Assembly: GCA_963682055.1 (NCBI GenBank) | Contig: OY821740.1 | Coordinates: forward strand, 5,395,314 to 5,459,313 | From: Primula veris | Taxonomy: Eukaryota > Streptophyta > Magnoliopsida > Ericales > Primulaceae | DNA: 64,000 bases | Direction: 5' to 3' | Part shown: positions 1-11,330 of the stretch, one piece after another | How positions within the stretch are numbered: position 1 is the first letter of the stretch | Layout of the letters: every line of letters starts with the position of its first letter | Notes under the pieces: model-generated | Databases searched by the model: none | The model's input: only the letters and a program-made list of their open reading frames with translations | What the model was told of the DNA's origin: nothing | Translations under genes and position numbers: made by a program

Positions 1-580
1 CAGTTGATTCTTCAATAGCTGTGACCTTAATTTCAAACCTTTCTGGGAGTGACCTAAGAGTTTTCTTAACAAGTTTAGCATCACTGTATTTTTCACCTAA
101 GGTTCCAGCTTGATGAGCAATGTGGCAGATTCTACCATTAAATTGTTCAATGTTTTCATCTTCCTCCATTCTTAAGTTCTCAAATTGGGTAGTTAACTGT
201 TGAAGTTTGAAAGCTTTTACTTTAGTGGTTCCTTCAAAAGTAACTTGCAAAATATCCCATGCTTCTTTAGCTGTTTCACAATGAGAGATATACCTGAATA
301 TGCTGAGAGTTACACCAGCAAAAATCAAGTTTATGGCCGTTGAGTTGGCACTTGATTTTCTGTCTTCTTCAGCAGACCATCTGTCTTCAGGTAAGAGAAT
401 CAGTTCTCCTTCATTATCCATGGTAGTTGGAGCCTCTCATCCATACATAACAGTCTTCCATGCATGTTCATTCTGCTGTTTGATGAAAGACCTCATTCTA
501 ATTTTCCATACTCCATAGTTTACTCATCCTTCAAGCAATGGAGGTTTGTTGAAGGCGTTTCCTTCCCTCATTAAGTCCAT
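1..580 (-). pseudogene. Ty1/Copia retrotransposon gag fragment, decayed
   Basis: Read on the minus strand, the region encodes the N-terminal part of a Copia-type gag (UBN2/DUF4219-like). It begins at an ATG at 578-580 and runs off the left edge. Recognisable pieces are a VWKIRM-type block, a KEAWDIL block and a run ending LPERFEIKVTAIEES. Two in-frame TGA codons fall where Trp is expected in this family, in the GxNYxVW region and about 40 codons later, so this copy cannot make gag. Both changes are TGG to TGA, the pattern left by deamination of methylated cytosine. It lies directly downstream (minus sense) of a primer binding site and LTR. Confidence 0.8.
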
Positions 581-625
581 TGTTACTAGAACACAGGATC
601 CACACTAAGTAAGATCTAGTGTGAA

Positions 626-637
626 GCTCTGATACCA
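626..637 (-). other. retrotransposon primer binding site (initiator Met tRNA)
   Basis: The minus strand reads TGGTATCAGAGC, the standard 12-base complement to the 3' end of plant initiator tRNA-Met used by Copia elements. It begins two bases inside the LTR end and lies about 45 bases before the gag start, as expected for an intact 5' end. Confidence 0.9.
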
Positions 638-639
638 AT

Positions 640-1865
640 TGAAATTCCTATCCGCTGTTCTAGTTGCAGTTTTGTAGTTAGGTTCCAAGTGAGGTTGTAA
701 CCACAGGTTGGAACCAAGTGTATTTAATGGACAGAACTGTAAAACGTTAAATGTACTTAAAGTGAACACAAGCACATTTAACAACGGAGTTCACCTAACT
801 AGGCTACGTCTCCGGGGCACTTACCCAGATTATGATATTATAAAAGCTTACAATATAGGACTCAAGTATTAATGAAAAACTCTTAGACTCCCTCTAGGTT
901 TTTCTGCCTATCTCTATATTGCTCCTACTCTATAACTATCAAATATAAATCAATGGCATCCCACCATTGTTTTCTTATTTAAAGCTCACGTGTATTCTCT
1001 CAAGAATGGGTTTTTTATAATTTAGAACACACACATTTTACAAGCTAGGTTATCAACTATTTATACAAGTAAAACAATCTTCTTGCTTCAAGATCTTTTA
1101 TGATTGCTTTGACTTGTTTTTGATTGGCTTCAATCTTTCCATGTATGAGCAAACTCTTCAGCGTAGGATTGACTCCAATCTTCATAAGTTAATACCTGTT
1201 AAATAACTAGCTTGGAAATAAGAGTTAGTCTTTTCCTATAACTAGGAAACATATAAAGATAATATCTTTTAGAGATAATATCTTTCCATATATATATGAA
1301 ACACATAACTCCATATTACATTCAATATTTAAACGAATTATACTGAATATAGATAAGGAACAAAAGATTGAAACAAGTGATAAGGACAAGCATAAGAATA
1401 GAGATACATATTTAAATGAAACATAACCTTATAAACTAATCTCTTTATATCTTTTAGGAAATCTTTCCTTACCACTTTGATATTCTCAATAAACGCATAC
1501 TAAATCTGTTAAGATCATATGAGAATATATCCTGCATACTTTAAAACAAATAATTATTAATAAAGAACAGTTATGCAGAATAACAGAACTAGACAGAATT
1601 CTGCTGAACAGCAGGTTGCAACTGAGGTTGCAACTGAGGTTGCAACATTACTTGAAACCTCCAATGCTGTCTAAGCAGGTTGTAACTGTGGTTGTAACTG
1701 AGCTTGCAACATTACTAGAAACCTATCAACATAGGTTGTAACTGAGGTTGCAACATTGCTTGAAACCTAACAACACCTGTCTTAGTTCATAATAAACAGA
1801 TAGGATTATTTAGTGAAAACCATTAGACAACAAGTAGAATTTAGACCAGAAATATGGTCCTAACA
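640..1865 (-). mobile_element. 5' LTR of a Ty1/Copia retrotransposon
   Basis: On the minus strand the segment starts TGTTAGGACC and ends TTTCA just before the primer binding site, giving TG...CA ends and a length of about 1,226 bp. The flank beyond the start is gataa, the candidate target duplication; its partner lies outside the window with the other LTR. The U3 side contains a cluster of GTTGCAAC palindromes. The element's body extends to the left of the window. Confidence 0.8.
1613..1775. repeat. GTTGCAAC palindrome cluster inside the LTR
   Basis: The 8-base palindrome GTTGCAAC occurs four times exactly, with close variants GTTGTAAC and CTTGCAAC, inside three imperfect copies of a unit that ends in an attrcttgaaacct-like motif. 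The cluster lies within the first 250 bases of the LTR (U3), where promoter and enhancer elements of Copia LTRs usually sit. Confidence 0.75.
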
Positions 1866-2901
1866 GATAACAATATTGGAACACCAGGATTTGATTTACA
1901 AAAAACAAAATAAAAATACACAGCTTATAGTGATTCCCGTTCGTGGCAGCTATTGACTAAACCACCAGAAAATACAAAACATATATGTGAAAAACATGTA
2001 AAACGAGATGTTTCCTCGCCATTTGTCATAGAAATGCAGAAAGGGTTTTCAGCTTTTATGTTCAACAAATTTACTTCTTTGCCTCTCCTTTGTAGTGCAT
2101 CTGGCTAGTCAACGGAGATCCTTTGGGTTTTAGAATGACAAGGTTTCAAGAATTAAACGAAATACACCCAGCTCTTTTCTTAATTAGCTTAAAATAAGCC
2201 AGCTTCTCTGCATAAAAGTCGTATCCAAGTTGCCAAACAAACCCTGAGCAGCCCTAAATATACAGTGTACTTAAACCTTGAAGTTGTACTAAACACAAAT
2301 TTTCCCTATACATAAATATCGAGTTAAAAATTACATCCCCCAAAGCGCAAATTGTAACACGTCAGCTAAAAGTGTACGACAATCGTACAGGTACATGTCC
2401 TTAGATCGCTGTAACAAGTACCACACACCATAACTAGCATATTACTATATAGCTTCAACTACATATAATAAACGAGCAGCATATGAATGGTAAATATCGA
2501 TGAGAAAGTAAATGCCATTCCGTGCAAGTAAGATGCAGACTATATACCCCAACTAAATACTAAACCAGATGTTTATGAGTGACGAATATCGATGAGAAAT
2601 TCAATGATATCGCATGAAAATAACGACGCAAACTATAAAGAGTAAATGGAAAACAATGCAAGACTCGGAATGGACACTGCAATTACTGTCCACAACCTTT
2701 TTGAATAGTCAGTGACAAAAGATATACTAAAAGAGCAGCAAATATTGTTTTCAGAAACCTATTTAATACAAAATCATCCGCTTACAGAAATATAACAACA
2801 CCACCACACAACAAAAGGCTAAAAGCATTAATGTGCAAGAATTAGCAGCAACAGAAATACTCACATCTTATGCTTTTGTGGAATAAGTTGCCGATTTATC
2901 A
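1866..2901. other. non-coding stretch between retrotransposon and TOC159 pseudogene
   Basis: I see no open frame with recognisable content, no RNA gene and no clear transposon ends here. Confidence 0.5.
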
Positions 2902-4186
2902 TCATGGTCCAAACTCAGACCGCTGACCAAATACTTTCCTAATCAAAGGAATGAGTCCAATCAAAACTATCTGAAGATGTTTGAGCTGTTCAAACAAATG
3001 CCAACTTGCCCAAACCCACTGTTATTTAAATTTGCACTAGCAATCAAGTTAGTAGATTTCCCAACTGGGATTTGAGACTGTAAATTCCCGCAATAGAAAG
3101 ATATCCATGCAAACCCATTACAGAAATACCCAATGGATGATTATTATCTATTAAAGTAGCATCGGAGTTCCACCCATATGCCATATCACCACGACACATC
3201 ATAACACCTCCAGATGAAACCAAGCCCAGCCGTTCGTTCATAACAAGTCCATCCTTGATTTTAAATCCGGCAGATAATTCATCTCCTGACTTAGTAACCA
3301 TAGAGCCAGCCAAGACCTTATTTTTTTTATAATTACATAAATTTGTTTCGCTGTGGAAAGTGAAATCCATGTTGTTTCCCAGATTACGTATTTCAAGGTC
3401 TAAAGAAGTAATTTTCCCCTTGCTGTGTTTTATAGTGCTGGCCAATTCCATTGGCATATTTGCTCCTTTTTTATCTTTCTTGATCTGGCTGGAGAAAGAG
3501 AAGGGAAACCGTTTTCTAACCAGAAAGAGTTTTTCTACATAAACGGCATCATAACCAACGTCATGGTCCCAACTTTGAGGCTCAAAAGCAGGTTTCAAAA
3601 TCCATGAATTAGGATAATCAATTTCACGATATCTACAAGTTGGATTATCAGAATCAAAAGAAATGGGTAACACTAAATCTGGCATAATAACCAGAAACCA
3701 TGCAGGACCACCACTCTCTTCTTTGATATTATCATTGTTCTCGGTCGTTAATTCATTAGCAGAATCTGCCATTTTCTTCATCATCTTCCTTTGTATTTTC
3801 ATAAAAAGTTTTCCCCTGACATTAGTTCAGCAGAATACGCTTCTTTCTGGTCCTTGGTGAGTTTTTCTAGCTGGTCTTTCGTTAGCTGTTCAAAGGGTGG
3901 AAGCTTTTCATATTCGCTCTCCTCCTCTGAACTCAATGACTCATCGATATCCTCGTCATCACCAAACTGTTCTTCTGAGAGTTTTAGCTTTGGCTTTGAC
4001 TGGAGAAGCTTTGAGAGAAGCAAAAGTAAAGAATGTGCTCCAGTTCCAGTGGGGAAAGGCTCGCCAGGTGGACTATCTTGCAACTTCAAAAGGGTAGTAA
4101 CCTCGGCCAAAATTTTACAAGCACATGATAAAAGTAGCAAATGGGGTTTTCAAACATAACCGTTTGGCAACACTCTCTGGCCAGAC

Positions 4187-4505
4187 CTGTCGGTGCAGAT
4201 TTGTCGGAATTAAAAAAAAGTTAAGCTAAAAACCAACTGTATTGTATTTAAAAAAGTTTTCGGTTCATTTCATATCTATCTGTTAAATCTTAAGAGTGGT
4301 AACCAAACAATTAGTTATGTCATTAAAGGATTGTATCTTTTTAGGTTGGAAAGTGTCATTAGAATTCTATATAGGCGACTTGTAAATCAGATATTTTTGG
4401 GAATAAAATTGAAGAGTTTGGTACTTATTATTTATATTTGGATTTGGTATCCAAAAAACCCCTTTTTGGTAAAACGCTAATTTTTTACTCCAATTTTTTG
4501 TTCAC
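4187..4505 (-). other. intron-like insertion 2 in the TOC159 pseudogene (319 bp)
   Basis: On the minus strand coding sequence stops at AATAG, followed by GTGAAC, and resumes after GACAG at GTCTGG. Joining the two gives Asn-Arg-Ser-Gly-Gln-Arg-Val, the expected family sequence, without a frame break. The interior has no coding content. It is therefore an ordinary-looking GT-AG intron, phase 2. Confidence 0.75.
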
Positions 4506-4601
4506 CTATTTTTTCGGCATACTGAGTGATTTTCCACCAACGAAAGAGGGATCATGAGCCTCCTATCACCAGTTGCTACTCGAATAGCTTCTTGGAGGAC
4601 A

Positions 4602-4848
4602 TGAGACCTGTTATAAAATTGAGCAATCGTTATCTATTAACGTGTACCAACAAAATATACAGAGAACAGACAAATCTTTAATTCTAATACAGTCATAACA
4701 GTATAAATCAGCATTATCTGTTGCTTCCTCTGTTACAAATATACTATCCTAAACTTGTATATCATATGAACCATTTGAATTATAATTGATTTCACTGAAT
4801 ATATGAGTCAATTAAATATAGCTCGAATATGTTAAAACTGAGACCTGT
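4602..4848 (-). other. intron-like insertion 1 in the TOC159 pseudogene, flanked by 10-bp direct repeats
   Basis: The plus strand has TGAGACCTGT at 4602-4611 and again at 4839-4848, enclosing 227 bp of AT-rich non-coding sequence. On the minus strand each repeat reads ACAGGTCTCA, so one supplies a donor (CAG|GTCTCA) and the other an acceptor (ACAG|GTCTCA). Splicing joins Asp-Arg to Ser-His-Val, exactly as in the family. The structure is that of a transposon-type insertion whose target duplication made both splice sites. Confidence 0.7.
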
Positions 4849-6056
4849 CTGTGACAAACATCTCATAGCTTGTATCAGTGCCATTTAAGCCCTCCGGAGG
4901 AATAGATACCGCATGAGTAAAAACGATAATAGTGTCAGACCAAATTCCCTTGCCAAAAATATCGGTTATAGTTCTTACCGACGACATATCATTACAAACT
5001 CCAATTTGCATATCTAGCCGATCAAGGTACAAAACAATGTCCAGGGGAGATTTCTTGATAAATCTCTTAACCGAGTTTAGGATTTTCTCATTCTCTCTCT
5101 TGTCAGACCAAGAAGGAAGTAGGCCGGGTGTGTCGATCACACGGATCTTTATTCCTTGTACGTTCCGATAACATCTTGAACCTTTTTTGTACCATTTTGA
5201 AATGCATCAGTGTTAAATATAACTTCGTCAAATATTGAGTTAATGGTACCGACCCCAGTTTTCCCAATTACCATGATTGTGAAAGAAAAATCCAGCGGCA
5301 TTTCCCCAGCTGCCTCGAGGCACAGCCATCGTGTTAGCTTTCTCAAAACTAAACTTACCAACACTCCTTTCGTTTCTCCGTCCTCTGAAATGCTCAGCGA
5401 GCCAGATTCGGTATAAAACTTGGGCTACTGACGTTGTGGTGGGTCTGTCCGAGCTTATGAGCAAGTCTAAAAAATGTCACCCTTATCATTTGGAGGTTTT
5501 CACGTATCTCGTCGCATTCCTCGGTTTCTTCATTTTCCGAGTCTTCCATTATCTGGCTTTGTATATGAGATGACTTGGTGTTGACACGTGGCAGGTGCAC
5601 AATGTGGGGAGAAGTTTCTAATAGACAAGCACGGCCAATGTCAGGTGGACTAGCTGGTAAAGAGGAAATGTTGTTAACCATGTTAGTTATGGGATTGGTT
5701 TCTTCTGGCTCATTTTTACCTGGAGTATTTGGAATTTCAGTATTTTTGGTATCATCATTAGGAGACTTTGGAGATTTATCAGCAACCCAAAATTGAGAAA
5801 AGTCAGCTCTTTCAACTCCCATATCAGATGCTTTTTCTTGAATCTTCTCAACAGTTTTAGTTGTAGCGTCATCATAAATGGGTGATTGGTGGTTTACCTT
5901 CCGATATTCTTTTATCTCCTTCAAGGAAGATTCGGCCTTTCCATTCAGTTGGTCATGAACTAAGCCAGGTGTGACTAATAATAAGAGTTCCAGTTTCTCT
6001 CTTTTCCACCGCTTTTCATCACAATACTTCTCCTGATTTTGAGTTCGTTGAAACAA

Positions 6057-7184
6057 ATAACCGAAAGCAAGTCAAAACAAGAATGTTCAAAGAACAAAAA
6101 AGGAAAACAATAAGAAATTAAAGATAATAACCAACTCCTGGTCTAGCAAGATTTTCTATACAAATTCCCCTGTGCAAAATTTAAAAGGACTTTCTGAACT
6201 TGTATATCCATAAGCCTGGATAGTGGATACACGGAAAACTGGAAGGAAGAAAGAAAGAGCAGGCCATCGAATGATTTTTCGACAATAAAGCAACAAAGAA
6301 AATATTGAAACTTAATAAGACTCACTTCACACACTCTAGACACCAAAATTCTCTACCCAGATTAACGACGGCAAGTCGCAAATTATCTTTGATATGCCTC
6401 CCCAATTATGCATCTAGTGAAAAACAAATAAACAAAAGACTAATCACAAAGGGACAATTATTCAACAAAAGAACAATATAACAACAGAAGAACTAAATCA
6501 ATGTGGCAAGTAACGAGAAATTAGATGTTCGATGTAAGACATGTCAGCACCCCATGCCCAATTCCAATCATAATGATTTCCAAGGGTACAAATGTCAGAC
6601 AGGCATGACATGGTTGGTGAACTTTGCTCTGCTAGAGTGGCTTTACAACTTTGGTTTCTTCATCTATCATTGAACCTCTGTATTGTCTTTTCTTAAACTC
6701 AAGATTGGTTAGTTAGTTAGTTGTTATATTAGTTGGACTTTGTAATAAGTATATTAGGGCATATGAGCTTTTTGCTAATTAGACAAGAGGTCTCCTTCAT
6801 CTTTACGAGCAGGGTAGCATCTTCAAACTATACTAAGAAGCTTTTTGCTCTTTTTTCTCTCTAAACTATACAATCCCCGATTTTAGGTCAACAAACTTAA
6901 GAAGTTGCTCGAAGTAAGTTTGCACCTTACGAAATGAACGGGCATGGGCTGAGCTACATGGATACTGAGAGTTGATGCTGCAACCCTGCAATTTACAAGT
7001 ACGCTATATTTCTATAAGGAGTTTTCAAAGTAGTTCACTGATATTATGTTCTGCAAACCCGCAAAACAACATTTATATTTAGCAACCCTAGAATAGAAAA
7101 TGCTGGCTCAAACGCTACCCACAAGTGGATTGTAGTTCGTCAATTTCAATGGAAACAATTAAGAGTTAACTCTTGAAGGATATT
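6057..7184. other. non-coding stretch upstream of the TOC159 pseudogene
   Basis: This probably held the 5' part of the dead gene, but no exon is recognisable. It contains a simple (GTTA)n-like run near 6710. No RNA gene or transposon ends seen. Confidence 0.4.
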
Positions 7185-8447
7185 TCGTTGCTAAAAAGAC
7201 CAATTTTAACAACAAAATACATCAAATCACTCTGCACCTAACTAGTGGATGAGAAGTGAGAACAAATCAGACACATAATAGCGCCACCTCTCCCACTATG
7301 TATGTATCAAATCCAATATACAAAATAAACAAACGAGAAGATGTGAATTGAAAACAAGGAGTCTTAAGTCTCTTCTTCTTTATCAAATGACATTCTAAAC
7401 TTAATTATACTCCTGGTTAAGAATTTCTCACTAAAACAATGACCAATACACCAATGGCACCTAGCAAGATGTTCAATAGAAATCACAAGAATCAACAATC
7501 CCTTTGAGAACTGCTATCACTTCATAGTATTAATTTATGCCTCAGAAAACATGAATACACCGAAAATAAACACCAAAATGAAAAGTCCCACTTCAAATTA
7601 GAGAAATAAAAACTCCCTAAATCTACAGCAGCTTTCTAGCTTATTTATGAAGAAAAGTTTCTTACTTAAAAATCTACGTATTTGCTTTCATTTGTCAAGC
7701 TTCTAAACTGAGCTTTTCTAATTCTATGAACTAGACAGAAAAGCTTTCAGCTGGGTTGACCTAGTTTTTTTTTGTAATTATAAAAGTGGACAACGGAGGG
7801 AGTAAAAGGTTCGACCACCATTACAAATATTTTCTTACAGAATATTTGGACTGACCAGCTATTGCTAGATTTACCCATAAACACGTAAATCGTTTATTTT
7901 AGCAACAAGACCAAATTGCTTTGCACCTGGTAAGTAGATTGGAACAGAAAACCACACACCAATCTATCTCTATCTTTACTACTACTTGCTTATTATGCAT
8001 CAAACCCACCATTTCAATGCAAGTACTTAACAAATCAAGGTATCACCTATGCAGTTTTCACAAGTGCTAATTAAAAGACAATACTGAACAAAAACAAGCG
8101 AATCTCTCCATACTTGACTAAAAATCATCCCAATAATCCAAGTCCCCTTCTCCTTCATACTGCATTCTAAACTTATACTTAAGTATGTCTCATTAAGACA
8201 ATGACCAATACACAAATTCACCTAACACGATAATTAATCCAAAAAAAAACTTAATTTCAGAGAAAACAATCGACAAAATAAAAACTTCGACTCCAGATTA
8301 GACAAAGTTAAAACCCCTAATCTATAGCAGCTCTTTAGCTCCACTGTTGTATTCTTCTATTTTTATCTGCTTTATTTACACTGAAGCGTATTTAGATTTC
8401 ACTTGCCAAGATTCTAAGCTGAGATTTTCCACTTTTATGGAATAAGG
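7185..8447. repeat. diverged direct duplication, about 560-bp units
   Basis: Sequence at about 7185-7735 reappears in the same order at about 7890-8447, sharing blocks such as GACAATGACCAATACAC-like, CATTCTAAACTTA and the TTCTAAxCTGAGxTTTTC end. The copies are heavily diverged with indels. Between them, at about 7785-7803, lies a single Stowaway-type end (acggagggagta) whose partner end I cannot find. Confidence 0.6.
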
Positions 8448-10194
8448 GTCCGTTTGGTAAAAACAAAACTGATTTTTAAATTTTTTGTTTTTAAAATATG
8501 CTGGTGTGTTTGGACATTCTTTATTTAGCTTTTCAAAAGCTAATTTTTAGGCTAAAAAATCTAAAATTCAAAAATATGATTTTTCAGTGGGTTTTTTTAA
8601 ATAAATTATTTAATACCAAAAAATATGTTGCCAAATCATTGAGAGCTGGCTAGACCTAGCTCTTCTGACAAAATGAAAAAAATAGATTGTTGTTTGAAAC
8701 TTTAACCAAACAAACACTAAAACTTGGTATCCAGAACAATTTATTCACACAACCCAAAACAAATATAAAACAGCAATTTTTATTCACCCATTGAGTATCT
8801 AACAATAGAAACCCAATTTTTTGCAAACACGAAACCCTAAAAAACAAACCAGAGTACGTCAAAAATAAGAGAAAGTGAGAATGAACATAGATTGAGTGGG
8901 GTTTATTGGTATGTAGCGTGATAATCAAGTCATGCGCAACAATCTATGCGTGTCTAATATTTTATTTTTTCAGATAGTAGTTCTAATGTCAAATAAATTG
9001 ATTAATTAAGTTTTTATTTATATGTATTCAAATTATTATAGTAATAATATAATAATAAATGATAAAGTTATAATATATTTGAAAAGGAAAGAATTTATTT
9101 TTAAAAATTATCGAATATTTTAAATGAAATAAAACGTTCATGGACAGCTTATGTTCGGCTCGTCAAACCGTCAAACATTCGTTCGTTTCTACATAAACAT
9201 AAACAAGTGTTTCAGCTAATGAATATGAAAATAGCGCCGAAAACCTGCAAAACTCTGTCCAAACTCAATTGTCATCGTCACCGTGGAGTGAAGCTCGATG
9301 ACGGTAAAAACAACGACAACCCTCAAAAGGGTCATCGAAAAACTCGATCCAATCAAACAAGCTCGATTTAGTTATTACTTAGACAAAATAAATCAATGAA
9401 GGGTTGATTTTACCACGTAATACAGATAAAAGCTAATCACTCAGGGGTTGGTTACCATGTAGTATCGTTAAAAATGTATTGAAGCAATTTAAGAAGAGAT
9501 TAAAAGTCGTAAGAACAATTTTGGCATGACCCGAGGTATATGCCATGTAAGTACGTGATATACTGTTTTATAAAATGTTATATGCTACTGGTATATTGCT
9601 ATAAAAACGATCATGTATTTATTAGAAAAGTCATCATGTGCGATTAACACATCAAAATAAGGTCAATAAGATATATAAGACGATTAAACGTCCCATTATA
9701 GAATTTAAATCTTCGAGACTGGACTTGCAAAAAAAAAAATTAAAAATTGAAAGATCGACTTCACTGATCTAGAAAATAATTATCCATTTGATTCCCGCAA
9801 TGCTTATTATAAGAGATTTGGTTTCCGTTGTTTGAATAAAGTACGACGCTCATCCTTCCGTGGTTCTTTTTGCGTGTTACATCAAGAGTCCCCATATATA
9901 GTCTGACCCAACTTTGAAATCGCCCCTGTCGACCGTTGAAAAAATAATTTTAGTTGGTTTTCACAGGGTGAATTAATTTCTGCACATACATCACAAACGT
10001 CAAAAGCTAATAATATTATTACAATTTAGGGGACCAAATGTACCGTTTTTAAATTACAGAGATGAAGTCACATAATTATAACTACGGAGATCAAAAGTCA
10101 CACAATTCTGTTTTTAGTTCGGTATGGGGAAAATGATGAAACTTGCCTCTATCGGGGTAGGAGGCTCTCCCTTTTACCCTTTCAATCGGACCAA
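8448..10194. other. AT-rich non-coding stretch with transposon remnants
   Basis: It begins with a gggtccgtttggt motif of the kind seen at the end of small DNA elements, without a clear partner. Near 9150-9210 there is a decayed repeat with TTCGGCTCG and CGTTCGTTT words. No gene seen. Confidence 0.4.
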
Positions 10195-10878
10195 TTATTA
10201 TATCTTTATACTTATGTCAAAATTATATGTATTTATAATTTAACAAATTATTTCCTACATCTAATATATATTTTTACTAAATTATTTTTAGTCCCATGCA
10301 CCTTCTCGGTGTACTCAATTAAATGTTAAAAAAGATTTTACTATCATAACAATGTTGTTCCTTATATAAATCAAAACTACATAATTTTATATATAAATTT
10401 TTAACTTAATAAGTGAACATATGATCGTTTATAAATTATATAATATGACTTCAAATACTAACTAACTAGTGCCGGTAAATATAACAAATTATAATTATTT
10501 CATTAAAATACATATATGACTACATTTTTATACTTATTGCTTTGTAAATGTTAAAATGATATTTGATTATAACATAGTTATTTAGCTTTAAGTTTTTAAC
10601 TAATGATGTAAAAACATTAGGTTAAATATATATTTTCTACCTATTTTATAAAATTCGTTCTAGACTATTTATATTCAAAATAACAAAAAATAGATTGCAA
10701 ACTAATTGAGTTAATATTTATTTGAGTGCACTGAAAAGGTGCATGAGACAATTATTCTACAACTTTTAGTTTTAGCTTATTGCTATTTTTTAGTAAAAAA
10801 TATATATGAGATGTAGGAATAATTTGTTAAATTATAAATACATATAATTTTGACATAAATATTAATTAAGATATAACT
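10195..10878. mobile_element. foldback element (MITE-like) with long inverted arms
   Basis: The left arm (about 10195-10330) and right arm (about 10715-10878) are inverted copies. Both contain the block TCAAAATTATATGTATTTAT (or its complement), the ACAAATTATT.CCTACATCT block and the CATGCACCTT.TC.GTG..CTCAA block. Arms of about 140-165 bp enclose about 390 bp of non-coding sequence. No coding capacity. Target duplications are not clear. Confidence 0.7.
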
Positions 10879-10886
10879 TTTTTTTA

Positions 10887-11124
10887 GACTCCCTTCGTAT
10901 CAAAATATTGCGACACTATGTATCTACGCATAACTTTGACCGACAAATATCTCGTATTTAAATTGTTGAAATGTAAATTTTTTTAAAAAATTCATATAAT
11001 TTAACATTTGAACTATGTGATTAACTTTTGAAAAACTCAATTTCGACAATTTAGATATGAGTTATTTGTCGGTCAAAATGCAGGTAGTTTAGTATAATAC
11101 CAATAATTTGGGACGAACGAACTA
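10887..11124. mobile_element. Stowaway-like MITE
   Basis: Ends are ctcccttcg at the left and cgaacgaacta at the right, degraded forms of the CTCCCTCCG terminal repeat. The interior carries the family block TTTGACCGACAAATA twice in inverted orientation. It abuts another copy at 11125. Confidence 0.7.
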
Positions 11125-11330
11125 TTCCCTGTGTTTCCAATTAATTATCCACTACGAAACTACGTGCAATTTTGACCGACTAATAACTTGTATTAAAATT
11201 ATCGGAATGAATTTTTTTAAAAGTTAATTATATAGTTCAAACATTAAATTATATGATTTAATTTTGAAAAAAAAAATTTCAATAATTTTGATACATGTTA
11301 TAACCCGATCAAATTGATTGGGAACAGAGA
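11125..11330. mobile_element. Stowaway-like MITE, second copy
   Basis: Starts ttccctgtgtttcc and ends gggaacagaga, with the interior family blocks CTACGTGCAATTTTGACCGA and a TCGGAATGAA-type block. It follows directly after the preceding copy. Confidence 0.6.

Larger units (their letters stand above)
2902..6056 (-). pseudogene. TOC159-family chloroplast import receptor GTPase, pseudogene
   Basis: Reading leftward on the minus strand: a short acidic region (6056 to about 5550), a coiled region matching the family's QMIRVxFxRLAHxLGQT block (about 5450), a GTPase domain (5380-4195) with the DTPGLLPSWSD and LYLDRLDMQ blocks, and the membrane-anchor M domain (4180-2902). Family members insert in the plastid outer envelope and bind preproteins. 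This copy is dead. Frameshifts lie near 5427, 5327, 5163, 3829, 3098 and about 3030. The P-loop reads GKTGVGTINS where the family has GKTGVGKSATINS, so the catalytic Lys-Ser is deleted. A TGA replaces the Trp before KPHLLLLS (near 4154). Two inserted blocks (4187-4505 and the repeat-flanked block at 4602-4848) have GT-AG ends and restore the frame if removed. The short acidic domain and M-domain wording fit the TOC120/132/159 branch better than TOC90. Confidence 0.88.
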
